DNA from: Franzmannia pantelleriensis
GTDB taxonomy: Bacteria > Pseudomonadota > Gammaproteobacteria > Pseudomonadales > Halomonadaceae
Reading direction: 5' to 3'
DNA: 64,000 nt
Assembly: GCF_900102875.1 (NCBI RefSeq)
Contig: NZ_FNGH01000007.1
Coordinates: 166,272 to 230,271, forward strand
The position numbers were made by a program, and so were the translations under genes. This document shows positions 50,250-58,432 of this stretch, in pieces. Position 1 is the stretch's first letter, and every line of letters begins with the position of its first letter. Under the pieces are notes generated by a model. That model did not search any database. It had not been told where the DNA came from and was given only the letters and a program-made list of their open reading frames with translations.

Positions 50250-51146
50250 CTAGTCCCGATAGCGTCGGGTTAGGTCGCCGTAGGCGTCGATGCGCCGGTC
50301 GCGCAGGTAGGGCCAGATACGCCGGGTCTCTTCGCCGCGGGCCATGTCGAGTTCGACCAGCAGCAGCTCGCTCTCCTCGCCGGCGTGGGCCAGCAGCTCG
50401 CCTTGGGGGCCGCACACGAAGCTGCCGCCCCAGAAGTCGATGCCTGGGCTCACTTCGGAATGATCCGGCTCGTGGCCGACGCGATTCGCGACCAGCACCG
50501 GCAGCCCGTTGGCCACGCCGTGGCTGCGCTGGATCAGCGTCCAGGCGTCCTTCTGGCGACGCTTCTCGTCATCGTCATCCGGTGGGTGCCAGCCAATCGC
50601 GGTGGGGTAGAGCAGCAGCTCGGCACCGGCCAGCGCCATCAGGCGTGCCGCCTCCGGGTACCACTGGTCCCAGCACACCAGCAGGCCGAGGCGACCCAGC
50701 GAAGTATCGATGGGTTGAAAGCCCTGGGTCGCGTCGACGTCGCCTGGGGTAAAGTAAAACTTCTCGTAGAAGCCCGGATCGTCGGGGATATGCATCTTGC
50801 GATAGTGACCGACACGGCCTCGTTGGCGGTCGTAGACCACCGCGGTATTGTGATAGAGGCCGGCGGCGCGGCGTTCGAACAGCGAGCCGACCAAGACGAT
50901 GTCGAGCTCGGCGGCCAGCGCCGCCAGGCGCTGACCGCTGGGCCCGTCCAGCGGCTCGGCGAGATCGAACAGCGCCGGGTCTTCGTACTGGCAGAAATAG
51001 TGGGTTGCGTGCAGCTCCTGAAGCATCACCAGCTGGGCGCCGCGCGCCGCCAATTCGCGCACGCCGCGCTCGCTCTCGGCCAGGCTCTTGGCCTTGTCCG
51101 GCCAGGCTGCCTGCTGAACCAGGCCAACCGTAACAGTGGACCTCAT
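50250..51146 (-). CDS. aguB: N-carbamoylputrescine amidase AguB
   Basis: 298-residue carbon-nitrogen hydrolase with the Glu-Lys-Cys triad: E44 in MLQELHATHY, K117 in HYRKMHIPD, C158 in LLVCWDQWYPEAARL. It converts N-carbamoylputrescine to putrescine, CO2 and ammonia. The pairing with aguA (4-base overlap) settles the substrate. The gene ends at a tandem heptamer repeat. This pair interrupts the Pseudomonas-like order and marks the junction of two conserved blocks. Confidence 0.93.
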   Translation of the reverse strand: MRSTVTVGLVQQAAWPDKAKSLAESERGVRELAARGAQLVMLQELHATHYFCQYEDPALFDLAEPLDGPSGQRLAALAAELDIVLVGSLFERRAAGLYHNTAVVYDRQRGRVGHYRKMHIPDDPGFYEKFYFTPGDVDATQGFQPIDTSLGRLGLLVCWDQWYPEAARLMALAGAELLLYPTAIGWHPPDDDDEKRRQKDAWTLIQRSHGVANGLPVLVANRVGHEPDHSEVSPGIDFWGGSFVCGPQGELLAHAGEESELLLVELDMARGEETRRIWPYLRDRRIDAYGDLTRRYRD

Positions 51147-52207
51147 GAGGATCCCTCCGCTGAGTGGGAAACGCCTGCCAGGCTGCCGAGGGGCAGCTGC
51201 ATGGTCAGGCAGTGCAGACTGCCATGTTGGCGGATCACGCTGCGACAGTCGATGGGGATGATGTCGCGCCCCGGAAAGGCGTCGGCAAGGGCGCTCAGGG
51301 CGCGCATGTCAGCGGCGTCGGCATAGGTGGGCACCAACACCGCGCCGTTGATGATCAGGAAGTTGGCATAGGTCGCCGGCAGCCGGTGGCCGTCGTCCGG
51401 GTCGAAGCAGGGCGCCGGCCAGGGCAGCGCCACCAGCCGGTAGGGAGTGCCGTCGGCCTGGCGCAGCGCCTCGAGTTCGCCGCGCATGGCGTCAAGCGCC
51501 GGATAGTGAGGGTCCTGAGGGTCATCGCAGTGGACATAGGCGATGGTGTGCGGGTCGCAGAAGCGTGCCAGGGTGTCGATATGGCTATCGGTGTCATCGC
51601 CCTCGAGGTGGCCGTTGGCTAACCATAGCACCCGTGTCGCACCCAGCGATGACGCTAGCTCGGCTTCCACGGCGGCGCGGTCGAGATGCGGATTGCGGTT
51701 GGGGTTGAGCAGGCAGGCCTCGGTGGTCAGCAGTGTACCCTGGCCATCGCTCTCGATGGCGCCGCCTTCGAGTACCAGTGAGCGAGTGTCGAGGGGGGCA
51801 GAAAATACGCCCTGAGCGGCGAGTCGCTGGCTGAGTCGGTTGTCGTGCTCGGCGGGAAATTTGTCGCCCCAGCCGGTAAAGGTGAAATCGCGCAAGACGA
51901 CCTGGCCATCCTGTTCGACGCCGATCGGGCCGTGGTCGCGGGCCCAGGTGTCATTGCTGGCTGCGACCACCAGTCGCAGCCGCTCCTCGGGTACACCCCG
52001 TCGTGAGAAGCTGCTTGCCAGTCGCTCGCGAGTGGCAGGGTCGGCGACCGTGATCAGTACCGACTGATAGCGGGTGATGGCCACCACCATGGCGTCCAGC
52101 GTCGCTTCGATGCACGCCAGGGTGGGGCCCCAATCGCTGTCGGGGTGGGGCCAGGTCAACTGGATGGCATCCTGGGAGTGCCACTCGGGGAACAGACGTA
52201 ACGCCAT
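51143..52207 (-). CDS. aguA: Agmatine deiminase AguA
   Basis: 354 residues of the guanidino-group-modifying (pentein) family. It converts agmatine to N-carbamoylputrescine. PEWHSQDAIQLTWPHPDSDW near the N-terminus, NDTWARDHGPIG with the catalytic carboxylates, the GHLEGDDTDSHIDTLARF block holding the active-site histidine, and catalytic C333 in GSLHCLTMQLP. First gene of the aguAB pair, overlapping aguB by 4 bases. Confidence 0.94.
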   Translation of the reverse strand: MALRLFPEWHSQDAIQLTWPHPDSDWGPTLACIEATLDAMVVAITRYQSVLITVADPATRERLASSFSRRGVPEERLRLVVAASNDTWARDHGPIGVEQDGQVVLRDFTFTGWGDKFPAEHDNRLSQRLAAQGVFSAPLDTRSLVLEGGAIESDGQGTLLTTEACLLNPNRNPHLDRAAVEAELASSLGATRVLWLANGHLEGDDTDSHIDTLARFCDPHTIAYVHCDDPQDPHYPALDAMRGELEALRQADGTPYRLVALPWPAPCFDPDDGHRLPATYANFLIINGAVLVPTYADAADMRALSALADAFPGRDIIPIDCRSVIRQHGSLHCLTMQLPLGSLAGVSHSAEGSS

Positions 52208-52401
52208 GCGGTCTTCTCACGCTGGATGGATCGTGGTCGGCAGCTAGCCGGGGTCAATGCGCGCAAATGTAGGGTGCTGTCGATGTGGATGCAAGCCTGG
52301 CATGCTGTGGCGCGGACGGGCCGGATGCCCGCCACGGCCAACGATGCACCTGACGGTAAAAAGCCGTACCATGTGCGCCTTCTGAAAAGGAATCGATCGC
52401 G

Positions 52402-53643
52402 ATGCTCGACCGCTTGCCCATCATGCTTGGTCTGCGCTATGTGCGGGCCAAGCGCCGTAATCACTTTATCTCGTTCATCTCACTGACCTCGATGCTGGGA
52501 TTGATGCTCGGCGTTGCCGTGTTGATCCTGGTGCTGTCGGTCATGAATGGCTTCGACCACGAGCTGCGCAATCGCATCTTGGGCATGGTGCCACATACCA
52601 AGATCGAAGCGCGCGAAGGCCTCAGCGACTGGCAATCGTTGGCCGAGCAACTGACACAGCGCGAGCGCGTAATCGGCGCTGCCCCCTACATCCAGCAGCA
52701 GGGCATGTTCTCGGTGGGCGGGCGCAACCAGGGCGCCATGGTCAACGGCATCGAGCCTGACTGGGAAGATCGGGTATCGATCATCAGCCGGCATATGCAG
52801 CGGGGGAGTCTCGATGACCTGCAGCCCGGTGAGTGGAACCTGGTGCTCGGCTCGATGCTGGCGCGCAGTCTCGGCGTCAGCGTAGGCGACCGGGTAACGC
52901 TGCTGGTGCCTGAGGCGTCGATCACTCCGGCGGGGGTCTTCCCGCGCCTCAAGCGTTTCACGGTCAGCGGTATCTTCAGCGTTGGTGCGGATCTCGATGC
53001 CGGGCTGGCCTACGCCAATATCGAGGACATGCAGACCCTGGCGCGACTGGGCGACAACGTCGAAGGCCTGCGCCTGGAGCTCGACGACCTGTTCGTCGCC
53101 AACAGCGAGACCCGTGCCATCATCGATGAATTGGGCAGCGGCTATCGCGGCATCGACTGGACCTTCTCCCACGGCAACCTGTTCCAGGCGATCCAGATGG
53201 AGAAGCGCATGATCGGGCTGCTGCTGACGGTGATCATTGCCGTGGCAGCCTTCAATATCGTCTCGACGCTGGTCATGGTAGTGACCGACAAGCATGCCGA
53301 TATCGCCATCCTGCGCACCATCGGCGCCACACCGCGCTCGATCATGGGGATCTTCATCGTCCAGGGGCTGGCGATCGGCATCATCGGCATCCTGATCGGG
53401 GTGATACTCGGGGTGATACTGGCGCTGAGCATCTCCGACATCATCAATTTCTTCGAATCGGTGCTGGGTATCCAGTTCCTCGACTCCAACGTCTACTTCA
53501 TCAGCCATCTGCCGTCGCGGCTGGACTGGACGGATGTCGGTAACATCATCGCCGCGGCCTTCGGGCTGACCTTCCTGTCGACCCTCTATCCGGCTTGGCG
53601 CGCGGCGCGGATTCAACCTGCCGAGGTACTGCGCTATGAGTGA
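52402..53643 (+). CDS. lolC: Lipoprotein-releasing ABC transporter permease (LolC/LolE family)
   Basis: 413 residues with an N-terminal membrane helix (about 26-48), a large periplasmic domain (about 50-270) and three C-terminal helices. The start LGLRYVRAKRRNHFISFISLTSMLG and the LVMVVTDKHADIAILRTIGATPRSI loop are Lol family hallmarks. It extracts mature lipoproteins from the inner membrane to LolA. Only one LolC/E-type gene is present here, followed directly by lolD (8-base overlap), so it could be a homodimeric LolF-type subunit. Confidence 0.92.
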   Translation: MLDRLPIMLGLRYVRAKRRNHFISFISLTSMLGLMLGVAVLILVLSVMNGFDHELRNRILGMVPHTKIEAREGLSDWQSLAEQLTQRERVIGAAPYIQQQGMFSVGGRNQGAMVNGIEPDWEDRVSIISRHMQRGSLDDLQPGEWNLVLGSMLARSLGVSVGDRVTLLVPEASITPAGVFPRLKRFTVSGIFSVGADLDAGLAYANIEDMQTLARLGDNVEGLRLELDDLFVANSETRAIIDELGSGYRGIDWTFSHGNLFQAIQMEKRMIGLLLTVIIAVAAFNIVSTLVMVVTDKHADIAILRTIGATPRSIMGIFIVQGLAIGIIGILIGVILGVILALSISDIINFFESVLGIQFLDSNVYFISHLPSRLDWTDVGNIIAAAFGLTFLSTLYPAWRAARIQPAEVLRYE

Positions 53644-54352
53644 TGACATGATCAATCGCGACGCCCAGCCAGCCGGCAAGGTGCTACTCGAGTGCCGCGG
53701 CCTGACCCGTGTTTATCGAGAGGGGCCGCAGGACCTCACCGTACTGCATGAGCTCGACCTCGAGGTGCACGCCGGTGAGCGTGTGGCGGTGGTGGGCAGC
53801 TCCGGCTCGGGCAAGACCACGCTGCTCAACCTGCTCGGCGGGCTGGACAGCCCCACTGCCGGTGAGGTCAAGGTGGCCGGGGAGTCGCTGGCGCAGTTCA
53901 AGGAGGCGGCGCTGGGAAAGTTCCGCAATCGTCATATCGGCTTCGTCTATCAGTTCCACCACCTACTGGCCGAACTGACGGCATTGGAAAATGCTGCGCT
54001 GCCGCTGATCATCCGCGGCCAGAGCCGCAAGCAGGCTCAGGTCCGAGCGCGGGAGATTCTGGGCCGGGTGGGTATGGCCGAACGTGCCGAGCACAAACCC
54101 GGCGAGCTGTCCGGCGGTGAGCGTCAGCGGGTGGCGATTGCCCGTTCACTGATCACCGACCCCAGCCTGGTGTTGATGGACGAGCCCACCGGCAACCTCG
54201 ACCAGACCACTGCGGCGAGCATCCTGGCGCTAATGGACGAGCTGGCGCGGACCACTGCCTGCGCCTTCGTGGTGGTGACTCACGATACGGCGCTGGCCGC
54301 GCATCAGGACCGCGTGCTACGCCTAGACGCTGGCCGCCTCTCGGCGGCTTGA
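53636..54352 (+). CDS. lolD: Lipoprotein-releasing ABC transporter ATPase LolD
   Basis: 238 residues. Walker A GSSGSGKTT, signature LSGGERQRVAIARSL, Walker B LVLMDEPTGNLD; the Q-loop YQFHHLLAELTALEN is the LolD-specific motif. It powers lipoprotein release with the upstream permease. Its TGA directly abuts the stop of the convergent next gene (TGATCA), leaving no intergenic base. Confidence 0.94.
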   Translation: MSDDMINRDAQPAGKVLLECRGLTRVYREGPQDLTVLHELDLEVHAGERVAVVGSSGSGKTTLLNLLGGLDSPTAGEVKVAGESLAQFKEAALGKFRNRHIGFVYQFHHLLAELTALENAALPLIIRGQSRKQAQVRAREILGRVGMAERAEHKPGELSGGERQRVAIARSLITDPSLVLMDEPTGNLDQTTAASILALMDELARTTACAFVVVTHDTALAAHQDRVLRLDAGRLSAA

Positions 54353-54895
54353 TCAGCACTCCTTGTCATCACGTTGACTGCGCCGCCGACGTAAGCGCCG
54401 GCGGCGCCAGCTACGCGACACCTGCCAGCGCCAGATCAGGCGAATGATCAAGTTGGCGGCAAGTCCCACCACTACCGCAGAGACTAGCGAGCCCATCGCC
54501 AGGATAGGCATGATGTCGACCATCTGCTCGGCGATCCAGCGCGTCGAAAGGCGCGTGGGCGCTTCGCGTGCCGGGGTATCGAGCAGCCAGGCACCGATGC
54601 GGTAGTTGCCATAGAAGATTAGCGGCATGGTCAGCGGATTGGTGATCCACACCAGCCCCACCGAGAGCGGCAGATTGCAGCGCAGCAGCCAGGCGCCGAA
54701 CGCCGCGACCACCATCTGGAAGGGAATCGGCAGCAGCGCACTGAACAATCCCACCATGAAAGCGTTGGCCACGCTACGTCGTGACAACACCCACAGTGAG
54801 GGATCGCCGATCAGGTGCCCCATGAAACGCAGCGAGCGATTGCGTTTCAAGGTATCGGGGTGGGGCATGTAGCGCTGTAGCAGTCGGCGCGGCAT
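54353..54895 (-). CDS. DUF2062 membrane protein of unknown function
   Basis: 180 residues. DUF2062 signature: basic N-terminus MPRRLLQRYMPHPDTL, then SLWVLSRRSVANAFMVGLFSALLPIPFQM and LPLSVGLVWITNPLTMPLIFY, two hydrophobic hairpins, a third helix near 140-160 and a very basic C-terminus (RRRRLRRRRSQR). I know of no established function. It lies between lolD and comEC on the opposite strand, as a homologue does in P. aeruginosa. The start at 54895 is chosen from the conserved N-terminus. Confidence 0.85.
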   Translation of the reverse strand: MPRRLLQRYMPHPDTLKRNRSLRFMGHLIGDPSLWVLSRRSVANAFMVGLFSALLPIPFQMVVAAFGAWLLRCNLPLSVGLVWITNPLTMPLIFYGNYRIGAWLLDTPAREAPTRLSTRWIAEQMVDIMPILAMGSLVSAVVVGLAANLIIRLIWRWQVSRSWRRRRLRRRRSQRDDKEC

Positions 54896-55024
54896 GGTGG
54901 GCTCGTCGTGGCGCTGGAGTGGCTCGAAGTCAGCTATTATCCACACTAGGCTCATGGCCCGCCACGACCAGCGTCGCTTATTTGCGGCATCGGCGCGGGC
55001 GGCAACACACGGACGTGATACGCG

Positions 55025-57328
55025 ATGCGCATGGGATGGGCGCTGCCGCTGGCGGCGGCGGCACTACTCGGAATCGCCGTCGGCTGGCTGGCCCCCGCCG
55101 GCATTCTCGAGGCTGGGTTGCTGGTAGGGCTGATGGCCTGGCGGCACTGGCGTTGGATGGCATGGCTGCTGGTGGCTGCGCTGAGTGCCTGGCCGGTGCT
55201 GCAGGCGGCCTCGGCGAGCCTGCCCCAAGGCCTGTCCCGTGAAGACCTGCAGCTCGAGGGGCGTCTATTGCAGGTCGAGCCCCAGGGCGAGTTGACTCGC
55301 CTGCTGGTGCGGGTCGAGGCGTGTCGGCCAGAGGTCGCTCAGCGACCCACCTGTGATCGCCTGCGCCGGGTGCGCTTGACGCTGTTCGACGCCGAGGCAC
55401 AGGCGCCCGAGATGCGCCCTGGCGAGCGCTGGCGTTTCATGGTGCGGCTGCGTCCGCCGACCGGTTTCGCCAACCCCAATACCTTCGACTATGCCGCCTG
55501 GCTGTGGCGCGAGCGAATCGATGCCACTGGCTATGTACGCCACGACCCCGAGCCGTTGCGGATGTCTTCGGCACCGCCGTTGCCTGCCCAGCGGGGGCTG
55601 GCGTATCTCGATGGACGGCTCGAGGAGGGGGTGGCGCGCCGCTGGTTGGCGGCGCTCACCCTAGGGGTTGGCGAACGCCTCGATCCAGACGACTGGACGC
55701 GGCTCAATGCCACCGGCACCACCCATCTGGTGGTGATCTCAGGGCTGCACGTGGGGCTGGTGGCCGCATTCACTCTGCTGCTGGGGCGTGGCGTTGCGAG
55801 GCTAGCGGTACCCGGCCGGTGGCGGTTGGTGACTTGGCCATGGTGGCTGGCCGGGGCCGCTGCCGTGGGCTATGCGATGCTGGCCGGCTTCGCGCCGCCG
55901 GCACAGCGCGCCATGTTGATGACACTGGTCGGGCTGTGGGTGGCCAGCGGCCGTCATGCCCCGGGACCTTGGCAGGCCTGGTGGTTAGCGCTGGGGGTGG
56001 TGTTGCTGCTCGATCCCATCGCCCTGTGGCGGCCGGGGCTGTGGCTCTCCTTCGTCGCCGTGGCGCTGCTGATCGTGATCTGGCAGGGGCGTCAGCGTCC
56101 GCGAGGCGCACGCGGCTGGCTATGGGCGTTGGTACGCACGCAATTGCTGCTGGCACCGCTGATGGCCGCGGCGGTGCTGGTGGCCTTCGATCGGGTAGCG
56201 CCCGCGGCGCCGCTGGTCAACCTGGTCGCCGTCCCGCTGGTCAGTATCTTGATGGTGCCGCTGGGGCTGTTGGGTTGGCTGCTGTTCTGGATGCCACCGC
56301 TGTCGGGGCTGTGCTGGTGGCTGTTCGGACTGCTGGCCGAGATGCTCCATGGTCTGCTGGGCGCGGCCATGAGCTGGTTGCCGGCGTGGTCGCCGGCGCC
56401 CTGGCAGCGCTGGCCACTGGCGCTTACCTTGATCCTGCTGGCGATGTGTTGGGCCCTGCCTGGGCTGCCGCGGCGTTTACGTCTGGTCGCAAGTCTGGCG
56501 CTGGGGCTGGTGCCGCTCTCGCTCGCACCGCCAAGCCTACTGCCGGGGCAGCTGCAGGTGCGCGTACACGATGTCGGTCAGGGGCAGCTGGTCGACCTGC
56601 GCACGGCCAATCACCGCTTGCTCTACGATGCCGGGCCGCGCTTTCGCTCCGGGTTCATGCCGTTGGCCGGCCTGTGGGCACGGCCGCAGCGGTTTGATCG
56701 TGTCATCGTCAGTCATGATGACCTCGATCACGCTGGAGGGGTGCCGGCGCTGGCGGCGCATGCGGTTGGAGCGTTCATGGCGCCCCGCGGCGAGCAGATC
56801 GGCGTGCCGTTCGAGGCGTGTCGGGCAGGGCAGTCGTGGCAGTGGGATGGCGTGACGTTCTCATTACTCTGGCCGCCGCCGGGGGATAACAGTGAGTGGT
56901 CGAGCAACGATCGATCCTGTGTGCTGCTGGTCGAGGCCGGAGCACAGCGGGTACTGATCACCGGCGATGTGGGGCGCCAGGTGGAGCGCTACTTCCTGCT
57001 CGACGTCGAGGCGCCGCTGACGCTGCTGGTGGCCGGCCACCATGGCAGCCACACCAGTACCGGGCCGCAGCTGGTCAAATGGCTCGATCCGCATCAGGTG
57101 GTGTTTAGCGCCGGACGAGACAACCCTTATGGGCATCCCAGTGACGTAGTGGTACGGCGGCTGCGCGGCCGCTGTCTATGGAATACTGCCCTCGACGGTG
57201 CGGTGAGCTGGCGGCTGGGCGATGCGTCACCGGCAACCGGCGAGCCGATGCGTGACCTGGCGGCGTGGCGCGGCGGTGTCGGGGACAGGTGTCATGGGGT
57301 AGAATCGGCGCCACCCGATGCGCATTAG
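55025..57328 (+). CDS. comEC: DNA uptake channel protein ComEC/Rec2
   Basis: 767 residues and apparently full length. N-terminal membrane region and OB-like DUF4131 segment (about 1-180), the competence domain with LVVISGLHVGLVAAF and about eight further helices (about 210-500), and a C-terminal metallo-beta-lactamase-like domain (about 505-740) with VHDVGQGQLVDL, SHDDLDHAGG and GHHGSHTST. ComEC carries single-stranded DNA across the inner membrane during transformation. It is followed by exbB 10 bases later. Confidence 0.93.
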   Translation: MRMGWALPLAAAALLGIAVGWLAPAGILEAGLLVGLMAWRHWRWMAWLLVAALSAWPVLQAASASLPQGLSREDLQLEGRLLQVEPQGELTRLLVRVEACRPEVAQRPTCDRLRRVRLTLFDAEAQAPEMRPGERWRFMVRLRPPTGFANPNTFDYAAWLWRERIDATGYVRHDPEPLRMSSAPPLPAQRGLAYLDGRLEEGVARRWLAALTLGVGERLDPDDWTRLNATGTTHLVVISGLHVGLVAAFTLLLGRGVARLAVPGRWRLVTWPWWLAGAAAVGYAMLAGFAPPAQRAMLMTLVGLWVASGRHAPGPWQAWWLALGVVLLLDPIALWRPGLWLSFVAVALLIVIWQGRQRPRGARGWLWALVRTQLLLAPLMAAAVLVAFDRVAPAAPLVNLVAVPLVSILMVPLGLLGWLLFWMPPLSGLCWWLFGLLAEMLHGLLGAAMSWLPAWSPAPWQRWPLALTLILLAMCWALPGLPRRLRLVASLALGLVPLSLAPPSLLPGQLQVRVHDVGQGQLVDLRTANHRLLYDAGPRFRSGFMPLAGLWARPQRFDRVIVSHDDLDHAGGVPALAAHAVGAFMAPRGEQIGVPFEACRAGQSWQWDGVTFSLLWPPPGDNSEWSSNDRSCVLLVEAGAQRVLITGDVGRQVERYFLLDVEAPLTLLVAGHHGSHTSTGPQLVKWLDPHQVVFSAGRDNPYGHPSDVVVRRLRGRCLWNTALDGAVSWRLGDASPATGEPMRDLAAWRGGVGDRCHGVESAPPDAH

Positions 57329-57338
57329 GAGTGCTGCG

Positions 57339-58004
57339 ATGGATCTGCTCGATGCCCTGGTCGCCGGTGGCTGGTTGATGCTGCCGCTGCTCGGCTGTTC
57401 GCTGGTGGCGACGGTAATCGTCATCGAGCGGCTGTGGACCCTGCGCGCGCGCCGCATCGCGCCGCTGGGGCTGGGGCAGGAGGTCTGCACCCTGATCCGC
57501 CAGGGGCCGGTCAATCTCTACTGGCTGGAGAGCCACTCGCCACTGGGTGGGGTGATGGCAGCCGGGCTGCGCAATGCGCGGCTGGGGCATGACCAGGTGC
57601 GTGGCCGCCTGCAGGAAGCGGCCACGGCGGTAATTCACGACATGGAGCGCTTTCTCAGCCCGCTGGGTACCATCGCGGCGATCACGCCGTTGCTTGGCCT
57701 GTTGGGCACGGTGCTGGGGATGATCGAGGTGTTCGCGGTGATCGTCAGTGCCGGTGGCGCCGAACGCAGCGCCGATCTGGCCGGCGGTATCTCCCAGGCA
57801 CTGGTGACCACCGCGGCAGGGCTGACAGTGGCCATCCCCGCGCTGATGTTTCATCGCTATTTCCAGCGTCGCGTCGAGGACATTACCGTGCGCATGGAGG
57901 AGCAGGCGGGGCTGCTGGTGGAGTTCCTGGCCCATCATCAGGGAGGGATCGCGCTGGCCGAGCAGCCCGCTGCCGATACCTCTCCGGCCGCCGAGCGCGC
58001 CTGA
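57339..58004 (+). CDS. exbB: MotA/TolQ/ExbB proton channel family protein
   Basis: 221 residues, three membrane helices. The conserved block LGTIAAITPLLGLLGTVLGMIEVF and the later ISQALVTTAAGLTVAIPALMFHRYF are the ExbB/TolQ channel signatures. AGGAG lies 8 bases before the ATG. Its partner exbD overlaps as TGATG. The pair stands in the comEC-msbA-lpxK run with no tonB nearby, so the energised partner is unknown. Confidence 0.9.
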   Translation: MDLLDALVAGGWLMLPLLGCSLVATVIVIERLWTLRARRIAPLGLGQEVCTLIRQGPVNLYWLESHSPLGGVMAAGLRNARLGHDQVRGRLQEAATAVIHDMERFLSPLGTIAAITPLLGLLGTVLGMIEVFAVIVSAGGAERSADLAGGISQALVTTAAGLTVAIPALMFHRYFQRRVEDITVRMEEQAGLLVEFLAHHQGGIALAEQPAADTSPAAERA

Positions 58005-58432
58005 TGAGGTTCGTGCGTCGACGTCGTGCGCCGGTAGAGGTCAATCTGACACCTCTGATTGATGTGGTGTTTCTGCTGCTGATCTTCTTCATGGTCTCGA
58101 CCACGTTCGAGACCCGCCAGGCGCTGGAGCTGGAGCTGCCGCAAAGCGACAGCGCCGCGCCGCTGACGGCCTCGCCGGTCACTCTGGTGGTGACGCGCGA
58201 CGGCGAGTATCGCCTTGGCGAGCAGCGTCTCGATGCCGCCGGGCTGACGATGGCGCTGGCCGACGTCACCGATGCTGCACGTGAGCATGGGCTTATCGTC
58301 GAGGCCGACCGGCAGAGTGCCCATGGTGCCGTGGTCACTGCGCTCGACCGCGCCGGAGCGCTGGGTATTCAGCAAGTTCGTATCGCCACCCGCGACGGTC
58401 AAGACTCATCGACACACGGGGAGACACCGTGA
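58004..58432 (+). CDS. exbD: ExbD/TolR family biopolymer transport protein
   Basis: 142 residues: short cytoplasmic tail, one membrane helix with the essential aspartate (VNLTPLIDVVFLLLIFFMV) and a periplasmic ExbD/TolR domain ending in HGAVVTALDRAGALGIQQVRIAT. It forms the proton-driven motor with ExbB. The stop overlaps the GTG start of msbA. Confidence 0.92.
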   Translation: MRFVRRRRAPVEVNLTPLIDVVFLLLIFFMVSTTFETRQALELELPQSDSAAPLTASPVTLVVTRDGEYRLGEQRLDAAGLTMALADVTDAAREHGLIVEADRQSAHGAVVTALDRAGALGIQQVRIATRDGQDSSTHGETP

